A stretch of DNA of 35,605 bases from Clostridia bacterium (GCA_900769075.1 CAAGFE010000018.1:1-35605), one strand, 5' to 3'; shown: positions 6,287 through 14,107, counted from the stretch's first letter. A program made the numbers and translations. The notes: generated by a model from the letters alone, not told the origin.

Positions 6287-7132
6287 ATGCAGAACAACAC
6301 TTTAATCCTCCCTTCGGCGCAGAGCACGCCCACACTTAGAACAATAGAACAGATCACGGCAGACATTCGCGCCCACGCGAAACTTGCCGCGCTGTCTATC
6401 CTCTCTATTGGTCAAGACCTTACCGACGCAAAAGCGCAGCTTCGTCATGGCGAATGGTTGCCGTGGTTGAAGGAAGTCGGCATTGCGCCGAAGACTGCCG
6501 AAAACTATATGCGCCTTGCCCGCGAAGTGATCCCCGGCAGCACGCTATCCGCCCTTCCCTATTCAAAGGCGCTTGCGCTTCTGGATGTTCCTTCTGAACA
6601 GCGCGAACAATTCATTGCCGAAAACGACGTCACAGAACGAAGCGCAGCGTCTATCAAAAAGCTAATCGCAGAAGCAAAAAAAGAAAAAGAACGCGCCGAT
6701 CAAGCGGAAGCCGCTGCTGCCGCTGCGAAGAAAGAAGTCAAATCTATCGAAAGCACCCTATCAGGCGCGAACACAAGCAACTATCATCTGCGTCAGCAGG
6801 TCGAGCAGCTTCAATCGCAGCTTGACGAAGAACGCAGGAAACCCCACGACACAATCACGGTTGAAGTCGAAAAGGAAGTTGCCCCAGCAGGCTATGAACA
6901 AATGTGCCGCGATCTTGATTCCCTTCGCCGCCGTTGTGAGGAAGCAGAAGACGCAGCCGCCGAAGCCGAACAGCGCGCCGCTGCTGCCGTAGCAGAAGCG
7001 CAGCGCGTGCAAATGGAGCAGATCGAACAGGAAACGCAGACAGCTTCGGGTGCGCTTTCGCTGGACAACTTCATTTCTGCCTGCAACGACTTCAATTCTA
7101 AAGTATGGAATATGCATACGCTGTATCGCTGA
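6287..7132 (+). CDS. DUF3102 domain protein
   Basis: A 281-aa protein with an N-terminal DUF3102-like region. It has a helical segment IGQDLTDAKAQLRHGEWLPWL at about residues 40-60, then PKTAENYMRLA, a pattern found in phage and plasmid proteins that resemble ParB- or HTH-type adaptors. Residues of about 115-240 are a long Ala/Glu/Lys coiled coil. The start at 6287 has GAGGTG six bases upstream; an in-frame TTG further up has no such site. The gene overlaps the next one by a single base (TGATG). DUF3102 proteins are common phage accessory genes without a settled role. Confidence 0.8.
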   Translation: MQNNTLILPSAQSTPTLRTIEQITADIRAHAKLAALSILSIGQDLTDAKAQLRHGEWLPWLKEVGIAPKTAENYMRLAREVIPGSTLSALPYSKALALLDVPSEQREQFIAENDVTERSAASIKKLIAEAKKEKERADQAEAAAAAAKKEVKSIESTLSGANTSNYHLRQQVEQLQSQLDEERRKPHDTITVEVEKEVAPAGYEQMCRDLDSLRRRCEEAEDAAAEAEQRAAAAVAEAQRVQMEQIEQETQTASGALSLDNFISACNDFNSKVWNMHTLYR

Positions 7133-7338
7133 TGAACGACTGGAAGTATCAAGCCGTAACCACGCCGGATGAATACGCAGAATACTCATTCACGCGCGAC
7201 TGCATCAACGGGAAATTCGGATGCAGGGAAACCGGCGATTACGAAACCATGCAGCAGCAGCGCGAAGCACGCATGAAAAAGCATGAAGCGGCGAAAGGGG
7301 GCGGCTTCGATGGCGGTGATTCCGAGGAAGATATATAA
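7132..7338 (+). CDS. Small acidic cargo protein
   Basis: A 68-aa frame starting MNDWKYQAVTT, with its ATG overlapping the TGA of the DUF3102 gene and hence probably translated by coupling. It ends in GGGFDGGDSEEDI. I recognise no family. An upstream in-frame start at 7105 would lie inside the previous gene and is less likely. Its end overlaps the next gene by 29 nt, the compact packing seen in phages. Confidence 0.55.
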   Translation: MNDWKYQAVTTPDEYAEYSFTRDCINGKFGCRETGDYETMQQQREARMKKHEAAKGGGFDGGDSEEDI

Positions 7339-7726
7339 CCGCATCGAGGAACAGCTATACACCCGAAAGACCGCCGTGCGCTGCGCATCGGATCGCCTAA
7401 TGAATGCCCGCGCAAAGGCTTCGTCGATTCGGTCACAGCTTCAAACAAGCCTGACCGGAGAACAAGCCAAACGGCGAGGTGTCGATCCGTCAGCGATTCA
7501 CGGTTCAGGACTGACAAGCGATCCTGTTGCAGAATGCGCTATTGCCATTCTTGAAGCCGAATCCGCGCTTTGCACAGCGGTCAAATGGGCAGACGCCTTT
7601 TCGCGTCTGGATGAGTTTTTTACCGGGAAGCCGGAAGCAGACGTTGCACATGCGATCTACGATCAGCGCGTCAAGCAATTGAACGACCCGATCACCGTGC
7701 AGCTTCTAAAGAACTACGGGGAGTGA
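7310..7726 (+). CDS. Phage-like helical protein
   Basis: A 138-aa, mostly helical protein starting MAVIPRKIYNRIEEQLYTRK. Segments such as SLTGEQAKRRG and ISDP-like LTSDPVAECAIAILEAE, with a final QLLKNYGE, recall short phage transcription regulators of the ArpU/RinA or DUF1492 kind. Those usually continue into a C-terminal HTH that is absent here. The protein ends at KNYGE, 5 nt before the transposase ATG. It may be a shortened version joined to the transposase when the element formed. The GGGGG stretch at 7297-7301 serves as ribosome-binding site. The family link is only a resemblance. Confidence 0.6.
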   Translation: MAVIPRKIYNRIEEQLYTRKTAVRCASDRLMNARAKASSIRSQLQTSLTGEQAKRRGVDPSAIHGSGLTSDPVAECAIAILEAESALCTAVKWADAFSRLDEFFTGKPEADVAHAIYDQRVKQLNDPITVQLLKNYGE

Positions 7727-7731
7727 ATGTC

Positions 7732-8763
7732 ATGCGGTATTATACACACCTGTCTTTCACAAACCGATTGAAGATTGAACGGATGCGCCTTGACGGTGCA
7801 TCCGTTCAATCTATTGCAAACGCCTTACATGTCCATATCAGCACTATTTACAGGGAATTAAAGCGCGGAGAATATGACCACCTGAATAGCGACTATACCG
7901 TTGAAAAACGGTATAGTCCAGATATTGCAGAAGAACGGTATCAATCGAATCTTCGTTCAAAGGGTGCTGATTTGAAAATCGGTACAGATCATGAACTCGC
8001 TGCATATATCGAAACGAAGATAGCAGACGAAAAGTATTCCCCCTCTGCCGTAGTTGGAGAGATCAAACGAAAGCATTTGGTTTTTTCAACGAATGTCTGT
8101 GCAGGCACGATATACAGTTATATCAGCAAGGGCGTTTTTCTTCGGCTTACAAATAAGAATCTCCTTCGCAAAGGCGAAGGGAAAAAGACCTATCGGACAA
8201 TTACTGCCGCACGCGCTCCAAAGGGAGAGAGCATAGAAAACAGACCGAAGGAGGTTGCCGAGCGCAACACCTTCGGTCATTGGGAAATGGATACGATTAT
8301 CGGGAAGCAGAAAACGAAAAGCGTTCTTCTGTGCCTTACCGAACGTCTTACCCGAAAAGAAATTGTTTTCAAAATGCCAGATAAAACAACTGCAAGCTGC
8401 GTCCGCGCTCTTGATCGGCTTGAACGAAAAATCGGAAGCGCAAAATTCCGAAAGATGTTCAAAACAATCACCGTTGACAATGGCTGTGAATTTCAGGATT
8501 ACGAGGGGATCGAGCGTTCCTGCTTGTGCAAGCAGAAGCGCACAACCCTCTATTTCTGTCACCCGTATTGCAGCAGCGAACGCGGAAGCAATGAAAACCA
8601 GAACGGAATGATCCGCCGTTTCTTTCCAAAGGGAACTAATTTTGACAACGTCAAGCCGGATCAAGTACAACGCGCCGTTGAATGGATCAACGCCTATCCA
8701 CGCAAGATTTTTGACTTCTTATCAGCCGACGACATGTTTTCTGCTTGTACGGCAACGCTATAA
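7732..8763 (+). CDS. IS30-family transposase
   Basis: A 343-aa DDE transposase, full length for the IS30 family. The N-terminal HTH (about 5-50) includes YRELKRGEY at 40-48. The catalytic core has HWEMD (D187), TVDNGCEF (D249) and ERGSNENQNG (E288), followed by RRFFPKGTNF, a strong IS30 signature. I chose the ATG at 7732 because GGGGAG ends 9 nt before it, and its residue 1 aligns with residue 1 of the small HTH paralogue. A GTG at 7723 has no room for a ribosome-binding site. It is the last gene of the element; the right inverted repeat starts 16 nt after the stop. It should move everything between the inverted repeats. Confidence 0.96.
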   Translation: MRYYTHLSFTNRLKIERMRLDGASVQSIANALHVHISTIYRELKRGEYDHLNSDYTVEKRYSPDIAEERYQSNLRSKGADLKIGTDHELAAYIETKIADEKYSPSAVVGEIKRKHLVFSTNVCAGTIYSYISKGVFLRLTNKNLLRKGEGKKTYRTITAARAPKGESIENRPKEVAERNTFGHWEMDTIIGKQKTKSVLLCLTERLTRKEIVFKMPDKTTASCVRALDRLERKIGSAKFRKMFKTITVDNGCEFQDYEGIERSCLCKQKRTTLYFCHPYCSSERGSNENQNGMIRRFFPKGTNFDNVKPDQVQRAVEWINAYPRKIFDFLSADDMFSACTATL

Positions 8764-8778
8764 TCCAATTTCAAATAT

Positions 8779-8804
8779 TTTCGCACTTACTCTTGACATT
8801 TGCA
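8779..8804 (-). repeat. Right terminal inverted repeat
   Basis: Its complement matches the left end at 19 of 26 positions, with the same TAAGTGCGAAA (8789-8779). It ends exactly where the second 15-bp direct repeat begins. The plus strand here carries an outward-facing TTGACA (8793-8798), six bases from the element end. Confidence 0.85.
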
Positions 8805-8819
8805 TGCTTTTGCACCGAA
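8805..8819. repeat. Right 15-bp target-site duplication
   Basis: An exact copy of 4154-4168. Its last two bases run into the A/T tract of the terminator at 8818-8845, so the transposon inserted at the tail of that terminator. Confidence 0.88.
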
Positions 8820-8845
8820 AATCGCGCCGCATATGCTGCGGCGCG
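8818..8845 (-). terminator. Terminator of the CotH-like gene
   Basis: CGCGCCGCA (8823-8831) and TGCGGCGCG (8837-8845) form a perfect 9-bp stem with a TATGC loop. On the minus strand ATTTT follows at 8822-8818. It lies 21 nt past the stop codon of the minus-strand gene ending at 8867. Confidence 0.8.
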
Positions 8846-8866
8846 GCACACCTATCAAGCGGCTGT

Positions 8867-10120
8867 TCAGTTCATATGTGAAGCTTTGTAATCCTCCCAT
8901 GTATCGCCGGGAACCTCAGGTACCGTAGGTTTTGAGCCGCCGAAATAGCGCTCCATTTCCTCATCCGATACATTCAGCTCACTTTGAACAAGCTCATACA
9001 GCAGCCCCGGACGGCGCACCAGCGTCTTATCGCGCAAACGGTAGACACGATACTGCTGATAGAGGAGAGCCTCCTGAGCGTTCGCAGGCGGATAGAGATA
9101 TTCGTCTTCCAATGCATTATAGAATTCCTCGGTCCATCGGCTCATGTGTGCAGGCAGTGCGGAGGCAATCAGGGCATTTTCCGTATCCACAGCTTCCTGC
9201 ATCATTGATGTCGTAAACGTCTGATACAGTAAGCCCAACTTGGTCAGGAATGCATCCCGGTACACAGGTTGCTCAAGCATCATGTTTGCCAGAACTGCTG
9301 CATCCAAATGAACAGCACGGTACTCGTCCAGCGTTGCGAACGGGTTAGCATTCGCAGTCACAAATGCATAATCTGTTCTACCCACAGCGCATTTCAAAGA
9401 TCCACCATCAATGGTGTAAAACACAGCTTCCCCAAAGAAGTTGCCGGTGCCCCAAAAAGCGTTGATCGCAAACCAATTGAGGAAGCTCTCTGTGTCCAGA
9501 AGTTCTTCAAAGGTCATCCTGTCTTCTTCCCGAGACAAATTCAGGTTCCTGATCATCCTTATTTTCTTTGTAATTTCATCAACATCGCCACATAGTGTAT
9601 CGTGATTCACATTGGTCACGTTAAGCGTGTCAGGATTGGTCAACCCTTCAAAGCGCGCAATTGCGTCAACGATGGTTTCGCGTTTTGTATATAAGCCCCA
9701 GTAATCGCCGTTCATATAGACTTCCACAGGTTCCTGTGCGCACACAGCTATGTCAATCGGCCCCTGTGTGATCAAATCGCTGCACACGGCACTGATGACC
9801 ATTGTATTCAGGCCATCGTAACCCCCATTGTAAAGCACAAAGCGCGCATCGCTGCTTTCAACATACAGGCTCTTTTGCGGCAGCGTAAGTTCCACGCCCC
9901 CCAACGACTCATCATAAAGCCGAAGCGCTGCATCAGACTTTATCTCCTGCCCTTCATCCACCATAACAACCTGTGCGTCAACGGCGTTCTCTGGAGAAAG
10001 AGACGCATCCGTCCTGCAGGTGATTGAAACCACCGGCAGGCTTTGCTCCTGTGCCAGTGAGGGGACTGCCCATAAGCACATCAGACAGCATATCAAGATG
10101 CAGATGAATTTCTTTGCCAT
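8867..10120 (-). CDS. CotH-like secreted protein
   Basis: A 417-aa protein with a signal peptide (MAKKFICILICCLMCLW then AVPSLAQ) and a CotH-kinase-like region. VEVYMNGDYWGLYTKRE at about 130-147 is the CotH hallmark. The catalytic WDFD/DxD-type loop of working CotH kinases is not evident; the equivalent place reads AVGRTDYAF. The protein may be a divergent or inactive member. I chose the ATG at 10120 because it begins a classical signal peptide after GTGGAG; ATGs at 10147 and 10159 are possible. It follows the small secreted protein at 10149-10487 and is probably made from the same promoter. The region is lower in GC than the glycolytic and synthetase genes. Confidence 0.75.
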   Translation of the reverse strand: MAKKFICILICCLMCLWAVPSLAQEQSLPVVSITCRTDASLSPENAVDAQVVMVDEGQEIKSDAALRLYDESLGGVELTLPQKSLYVESSDARFVLYNGGYDGLNTMVISAVCSDLITQGPIDIAVCAQEPVEVYMNGDYWGLYTKRETIVDAIARFEGLTNPDTLNVTNVNHDTLCGDVDEITKKIRMIRNLNLSREEDRMTFEELLDTESFLNWFAINAFWGTGNFFGEAVFYTIDGGSLKCAVGRTDYAFVTANANPFATLDEYRAVHLDAAVLANMMLEQPVYRDAFLTKLGLLYQTFTTSMMQEAVDTENALIASALPAHMSRWTEEFYNALEDEYLYPPANAQEALLYQQYRVYRLRDKTLVRRPGLLYELVQSELNVSDEEMERYFGGSKPTVPEVPGDTWEDYKASHMN

Positions 10121-10148
10121 GATCTCCACGCCTGCCTTTCTTCTCATT

Positions 10149-10487
10149 TTACCTTGCATCGCCTATCAGCTCGCACGTCTCACCCATCTCGGTTACAACA
10201 TATTCCTGGTAATATGATTCCTTGTTTCCGCAATAGGTACAGACATACACATATTCAGTGGTACCGTAATACAAATAGTGTTTATGTGCTTCTGATGAAT
10301 TCTCACAGCCCGGAACTGTGAAAGGACGTGGGAACCCGATGCCCCACTCCTTCGTTTCCTCCAACTCATAGACATGATCCCCGACTTCACAAGGGTCATA
10401 CGTTACCGTTGCCATTGCACCGGCAATAAAAAGCTGTCCCATGAGAACGATCAGAGCCATCACAGCTACACATATCAACTTACGCAT
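10149..10487 (-). CDS. Small secreted cysteine-containing protein
   Basis: A 112-aa protein with an N-terminal hydrophobic segment (MRKLICVAVMALIVLMG, then AGAMA) that looks like a signal peptide or anchor. The mature part contains Tyr/Glu-rich stretches and CTYCGNKESYYQEYVV; CxxC pairs like this suggest a small metal or disulfide site. I recognise no family. The start at 10487 has AAAGGAG 10 nt upstream. Its stop lies between two candidate starts of the CotH-like gene, implying coupling. A six-codon frame (10551-10571) with a GAGGTG site lies in its leader. Confidence 0.65.
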   Translation of the reverse strand: MRKLICVAVMALIVLMGQLFIAGAMATVTYDPCEVGDHVYELEETKEWGIGFPRPFTVPGCENSSEAHKHYLYYGTTEYVYVCTYCGNKESYYQEYVVTEMGETCELIGDAR

Positions 10488-10624
10488 CAAGCATACGCTC
10501 CTTTCAAAACCGCTTTCATCTTGCATGCGAACGCATTGCTCCCGGAACGTTCACCCTTCTATACGGTTCATTGGACTCACCTCTTTCAAATCGCGTCATT
10601 CATCATCAATTTCTTCTATTTCAC

Positions 10625-10653
10625 ATTATACTGTTATTTTTAAAATTTGTCAA
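10625..10653 (-). promoter_or_regulatory. Consensus sigma-A promoter of secreted-protein pair
   Basis: TTGACA (10653-10648), a 17-nt AT-rich spacer and TATAAT (10630-10625) on the minus strand. It sits directly after the ackA terminator and drives the genes at 10487 and 10120. Confidence 0.92.
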
Positions 10654-10663
10654 CTTTGCCCAT

Positions 10664-10693
10664 CAAAAAAGATGGACGATTTGCCGTCCATCT
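10664..10693 (-). terminator. Terminator of ackA
   Basis: AGATGGAC (10670-10677) pairs with GTCCATCT (10686-10693) around an 8-nt loop, followed on the minus strand by TTTTTTG. It lies 16 nt past the ackA stop codon. Confidence 0.92.
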
Positions 10694-10708
10694 TCGATCC
10701 ATATGCAA

Positions 10709-11911
10709 TTACTGCTTGTTCTCGACCAGTTCCTTGGTGTCGCGGGCGATCATGATCTCCTCGTTGGTGGGGATGACGCACACGGTCACCTTGGAATCGG
10801 GGGTGGAGATCACGACCTCCTTGCCGCGGCAGTTGTTGGCTTCCTTGTCGATCTTGATGCCCAGCCAGCCGAACTCGTCCATGACGGCTTCGCGCAGCTC
10901 GGGGCCGTTCTCGCCGATGCCGGCGGTGAAAACGATCACGTCCACGCCGTTCATCGCGGCGATGTAGGAGCCGATCAGCTTCTTGATCTGGTAGTGGAGC
11001 ATATCCCGGGCCAGCGCGGCGCGCTCGTGACCGCCGTCCGCCAGGCGATCGATGTCGCGCATGTCGGAGGTGCCCTCACCGGCAATGCCAAGCAGGCCGG
11101 ACTGCTTGTTCATCAGGTTCAGCACCTGATCCACGGTCATGTTCTTGTTGTTGGCGATGAACTGCACCACGGCGGGGTCACAGGAGCCGCAGCGGGTGCC
11201 CATCAGCAGGCCCTCAAGGGGCGTGAGGCCCATGGAGGTGTCCACGCACTTGCCGTCCACCACCGCGGACAGGGAGGAACCGTTGCCCAGGTGGCACACG
11301 ATGATCTTCTTGCCCACGGGATCAATGTTCAGGAACTCGCACACCCGCTTGGAAACATAGCGGTGGGAGGTGCCGTGGAAGCCGTAGCGGCGCACGCCCA
11401 TGTCCTTGTAGAACTCGTAGGGCACGCCGTACATGAAGGCCTTGGGGGGCATGGTCTGGTGGAAGGCGGTATCGAACACAGCCACCTGGGGCGTGGTGGG
11501 CATCACGGCCTCGCAGGCCTCGATGCCCATCAGGTTGGCGGGGTTGTGCAGCGGGCCCAGGGGGATATACTTGCGGATGGCGGCCTTCACCTCATCGGTG
11601 ATGATGCAGGAGGCGGTGAATTCCTCGCCGCCGTGCAGCACGCGGTGGCCGACCGCGCCGATCTCGTCCATGGACTTGATCACGCCGGATTCCATCAGGG
11701 CCTTGAGCATCAGCTGACAAGCGACCACATGGTCCTTGATCTCCTGCTCGTACTGGACGGTCACATTGCCGTCGTTATCCTTCTGCTTGAGGTTCGCGCC
11801 CGCAATGCCGATGCGCTCCACGCCGCCCTTGGCGATCAGCTCCTCGTTGTCCATGTTCACCAGCTGGTACTTCAGGGAGGAAGAACCGGCGTTGACGATC
11901 AAAACCTTCAT
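10709..11911 (-). CDS. ackA: Acetate kinase
   Basis: A 400-aa acetate kinase that makes ATP and acetate from acetyl phosphate and ADP in the cytoplasm. The start MKVLIVNAGSSSLKYQL is the ASKHA phosphate-binding motif of the family. HRVLHGGE, FDTAFHQTMPP, RRYGFHGTSH and CHLGNGSS are all present, and the full length is normal. An AAGGAG site overlaps the stop codon of the leucine-rich-repeat gene 15 nt upstream. With pduL close by, this completes the route from acetyl-CoA to acetate. Confidence 0.98.
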   Translation of the reverse strand: MKVLIVNAGSSSLKYQLVNMDNEELIAKGGVERIGIAGANLKQKDNDGNVTVQYEQEIKDHVVACQLMLKALMESGVIKSMDEIGAVGHRVLHGGEEFTASCIITDEVKAAIRKYIPLGPLHNPANLMGIEACEAVMPTTPQVAVFDTAFHQTMPPKAFMYGVPYEFYKDMGVRRYGFHGTSHRYVSKRVCEFLNIDPVGKKIIVCHLGNGSSLSAVVDGKCVDTSMGLTPLEGLLMGTRCGSCDPAVVQFIANNKNMTVDQVLNLMNKQSGLLGIAGEGTSDMRDIDRLADGGHERAALARDMLHYQIKKLIGSYIAAMNGVDVIVFTAGIGENGPELREAVMDEFGWLGIKIDKEANNCRGKEVVISTPDSKVTVCVIPTNEEIMIARDTKELVENKQ

Positions 11912-11926
11912 GGTGATTGCACTCCT

Positions 11927-13342
11927 TTATTCCATTTTTTCTGAATGATTGATCTTTTCAGCGGCAGGAACCGCTTCAAATTGATGTTTGAATGTTTCCG
12001 CATACTTGTGCGCCGCGGAACCCTCCGGCGCGACGATGGTCGCATAGCCTGTGATCTGGCCGCTGCCGCCGTCCGGGCCGACGCCGATCTCCACCGCGCT
12101 TTCGGGAAGCACCAGGCGCTGAAGCCGGTACGCATGCAGGAACGCGGCGACCTCGATGGTTGTCACGCCTTCGGGGACAACAACCTCCGTCAGCGCAGCC
12201 ATATCCAGGAAGGCAAAGCTGTCGATCCGCTCCACGCCCTCCGGGATGGTGTAGCTTGTCCGCTCCTGGAAGGAACAGTAGTGGATGAACCTTTTCCCGT
12301 CGGCGGAGAGCAGCACAGCACCGTCATCCTGGGTGGCAAAATGCGTGTTTTCCTCCGGCACGATGAACTTCTCCAGGCTGTGGGCCATGGTGAAGTTCGA
12401 CCCCTCCAGCGTCTCCAGGGATGCGGGCAGGCGCAGCTCGGTCAGGTAGAAGTTGCCCCAGAAGGCGCCTTCGCCGATGGTGGTCACGCTGTCGGGAATC
12501 TCCAGCGACAGCAGGCGGAAGCAGCTCTCCAGCATCGCGCTGGGGATTTCCTTCAAGCCCTGGGGCAGGTGCAGCGTTTGCAGGCAGGAACAGCCGGAAA
12601 AGCAGAAGCTGCCGATCTCCTTCACGCTGTCCGGGATGGACACCCAGGTCACATCGGCTTCATAGAATGCCTGATCTGCCAGGGCCACGACGGGCTTGCC
12701 GTCAATCTCCTCCGGCACCGCCACGCGCACCCTGTCGCCAATATACCGGGTGATGGTCACGCCGCTTTCGTCAGCAGTGTACTCGTAGTCGGCGGGGTCA
12801 CAGCTGGGGGAGGTTTTCGCTTCCACCAAATGGAGGGTGGAGGCGATTTTCCGAATGTCCGCCGCGAAGGCTTCATCCGCCAGCGGGTACATGAAGAAGT
12901 ACAGGTCGCCGCCGTCCGCCACCCAGATCATCTCGTAGCCCTGACCCGTCATGTCCACCCGGACAGCGGGCAGGTCGTTGATCTCGTAACGCTCAACGGC
13001 CGTGCTGACCGAGGTAGCGTCCGCACCGCCCAGCACTTCACGCCCATTTTGGGCAAAATCGCTTGCGTCCATGTCGGAACGCAGGAAGCGATGCCCCTCG
13101 GGGATACAGGCAAACACCGCCACATGCTCCATGCTCATGTCCCCGTCCCCTGCCACATAGGCGAAGGGGTAGGACATGGGGATACAAAAGAAATCGTGGG
13201 AATTGGGGATTTCGATCCAGGCGTTTCCGTCGGGCGATGCAGGGTACACCGCATAGAACGGAACAGCAGGCGTGTCCGCCAGGACGCAGGCCGGGAGGAG
13301 GAACGCCACAGCCAGCAGCAGAATGAGGAAGGTCTTTTTCAT
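11927..13342 (-). CDS. Secreted BspA-like leucine-rich-repeat protein
   Basis: A 471-aa exported protein with signal peptide MKKTFLILLLAVAFLLPA followed by CVLADT; the Cys could be a lipobox. The N-terminal 170 residues are an unrecognised globular part. From about 190 on there are five or six LRR_5/BspA-type repeats of the form IPDSVKEIGSFCFSGC. Such repeats bind surfaces or host proteins in gut bacteria. The first in-frame GTG lies three codons upstream; I chose the ATG at 13342. No clear promoter lies in front. The gene ends 15 nt before ackA, so ackA may share its transcript, an odd pairing. Confidence 0.85.
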   Translation of the reverse strand: MKKTFLILLLAVAFLLPACVLADTPAVPFYAVYPASPDGNAWIEIPNSHDFFCIPMSYPFAYVAGDGDMSMEHVAVFACIPEGHRFLRSDMDASDFAQNGREVLGGADATSVSTAVERYEINDLPAVRVDMTGQGYEMIWVADGGDLYFFMYPLADEAFAADIRKIASTLHLVEAKTSPSCDPADYEYTADESGVTITRYIGDRVRVAVPEEIDGKPVVALADQAFYEADVTWVSIPDSVKEIGSFCFSGCSCLQTLHLPQGLKEIPSAMLESCFRLLSLEIPDSVTTIGEGAFWGNFYLTELRLPASLETLEGSNFTMAHSLEKFIVPEENTHFATQDDGAVLLSADGKRFIHYCSFQERTSYTIPEGVERIDSFAFLDMAALTEVVVPEGVTTIEVAAFLHAYRLQRLVLPESAVEIGVGPDGGSGQITGYATIVAPEGSAAHKYAETFKHQFEAVPAAEKINHSEKME

Positions 13343-13450
13343 GCAAGTCACCGCTTTCTTTCATCGTTAGAGAAACCATCTGCTGATGAAACGGCTGAGA
13401 CGCACAAAACCTTGCAAAATTCCCATTTCTGCGAAATTTTTACATGGCAT

Positions 13451-13490
13451 GAACACGGAAACCGGCGGAGGGCATTGGGCGCTCCGCCGG
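13451..13490 (-). terminator. Terminator of pduL
   Basis: CCGGCGGAG (13462-13470) and CTCCGCCGG (13482-13490) form a perfect 9-bp stem just after the pduL stop. The minus-strand tail is only moderately T-rich (TTTCCGTGTT), so efficiency may be partial. Confidence 0.7.
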
Positions 13491-13497
13491 AGAGGGA

Positions 13498-14070
13498 TTA
13501 CTTCACAATCTCACCCATCTGAGCGCGGCCGCAGGCGGCGGCGTTGCTCTCGTCGGTGTCGATGTGCATGGCCAGGGCGAACTTGTCGCTCACGCGGACA
13601 ACCACATCGCCGAAGATGGTAGTGCGGCCCTCGGTTTCGACCTTCACGCACACCACGTCCTTGTCCTTCACGCCGTATTCGGCGGCGTCGGCGGGGGTCA
13701 TGTGGATGTGGCGCTTGGCGGCGATCACGCCCTGGGTCAGCTCAACCTCACCGCAGGGGCCGACCAGCTTGCACGCGCCGGAACCAGCGGTGTCACCGGA
13801 CTCACGGATGGGGGCATTCACACCGATGGAGCGGGCGTCGGTCAGGGAGATTTCGACCTGGGTTTCCTTGCGGACGGGGCCTAGGATGGACACGCCGGTC
13901 AGGGTTTTCTTGGGGCCGACAACGTCAACGCGCTCCGCGCAGGCATACTGACCGGGCTGGGACAGATCCTTCTTGGGGGTCAGCTGGTAGCCTGCGCCGA
14001 ACAGGGTCTCCAGATCCTGCTGGGACACATGGACGTGACGGGCAGAGGTTTCGACAATGAACTGCTTCAT
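13498..14070 (-). CDS. pduL: PduL-type phosphate acyltransferase
   Basis: A 190-aa PduL-family phosphotransacylase that swaps CoA and phosphate on acetyl or propionyl groups. The two histidine-rich zinc sites are visible: ARHVHVS at residues 10-16 and KRHIHM near 119. It lacks a long N-terminal encapsulation peptide, so it is probably the soluble housekeeping form replacing Pta. Together with ackA it produces acetate and ATP from acetyl-CoA. It has its own promoter at 14108-14136. Confidence 0.95.
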   Translation of the reverse strand: MKQFIVETSARHVHVSQQDLETLFGAGYQLTPKKDLSQPGQYACAERVDVVGPKKTLTGVSILGPVRKETQVEISLTDARSIGVNAPIRESGDTAGSGACKLVGPCGEVELTQGVIAAKRHIHMTPADAAEYGVKDKDVVCVKVETEGRTTIFGDVVVRVSDKFALAMHIDTDESNAAACGRAQMGEIVK

Positions 14071-14107
14071 ATGTTATCGCCTTCCTTTCGGGGTTATTTT
14101 CCCAAAG

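Larger units (their letters stand above)
4169..8804 (+). mobile_element. IS30-family transposon with phage-like cargo
   Basis: A 4,636-bp element bounded by 26-bp imperfect terminal inverted repeats (19 of 26 match) lying directly inside a 15-bp direct repeat. It holds nine or more plus-strand genes, opposite to all neighbours, ending in an intact IS30-family transposase. Ordinary IS30 elements are about 1 kb with a single gene, so about 3.5 kb here is passenger: an HTH protein, VVA0879 family, a phage adenine methyltransferase, DUF3102 and unknowns. The block is visibly more AT-rich than the housekeeping genes around it. Alternatives are a decayed prophage that received an IS30 copy, but the inverted repeats embrace the whole block and not just the transposase. 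Confidence 0.85.

Noticed and set aside
4169..8804. Integrative element or prophage with integrase
   Set aside because: No integrase, excisionase, portal, terminase or replication genes are present, and the boundaries are inverted repeats plus a target duplication, as for a DDE transposon.
8793..8825. Outward promoter at the right end of the transposon driving flanking DNA
   Set aside because: TTGACA is perfect, but no -10-like hexamer lies 16-18 nt downstream, and the neighbouring host gene reads in the opposite direction.
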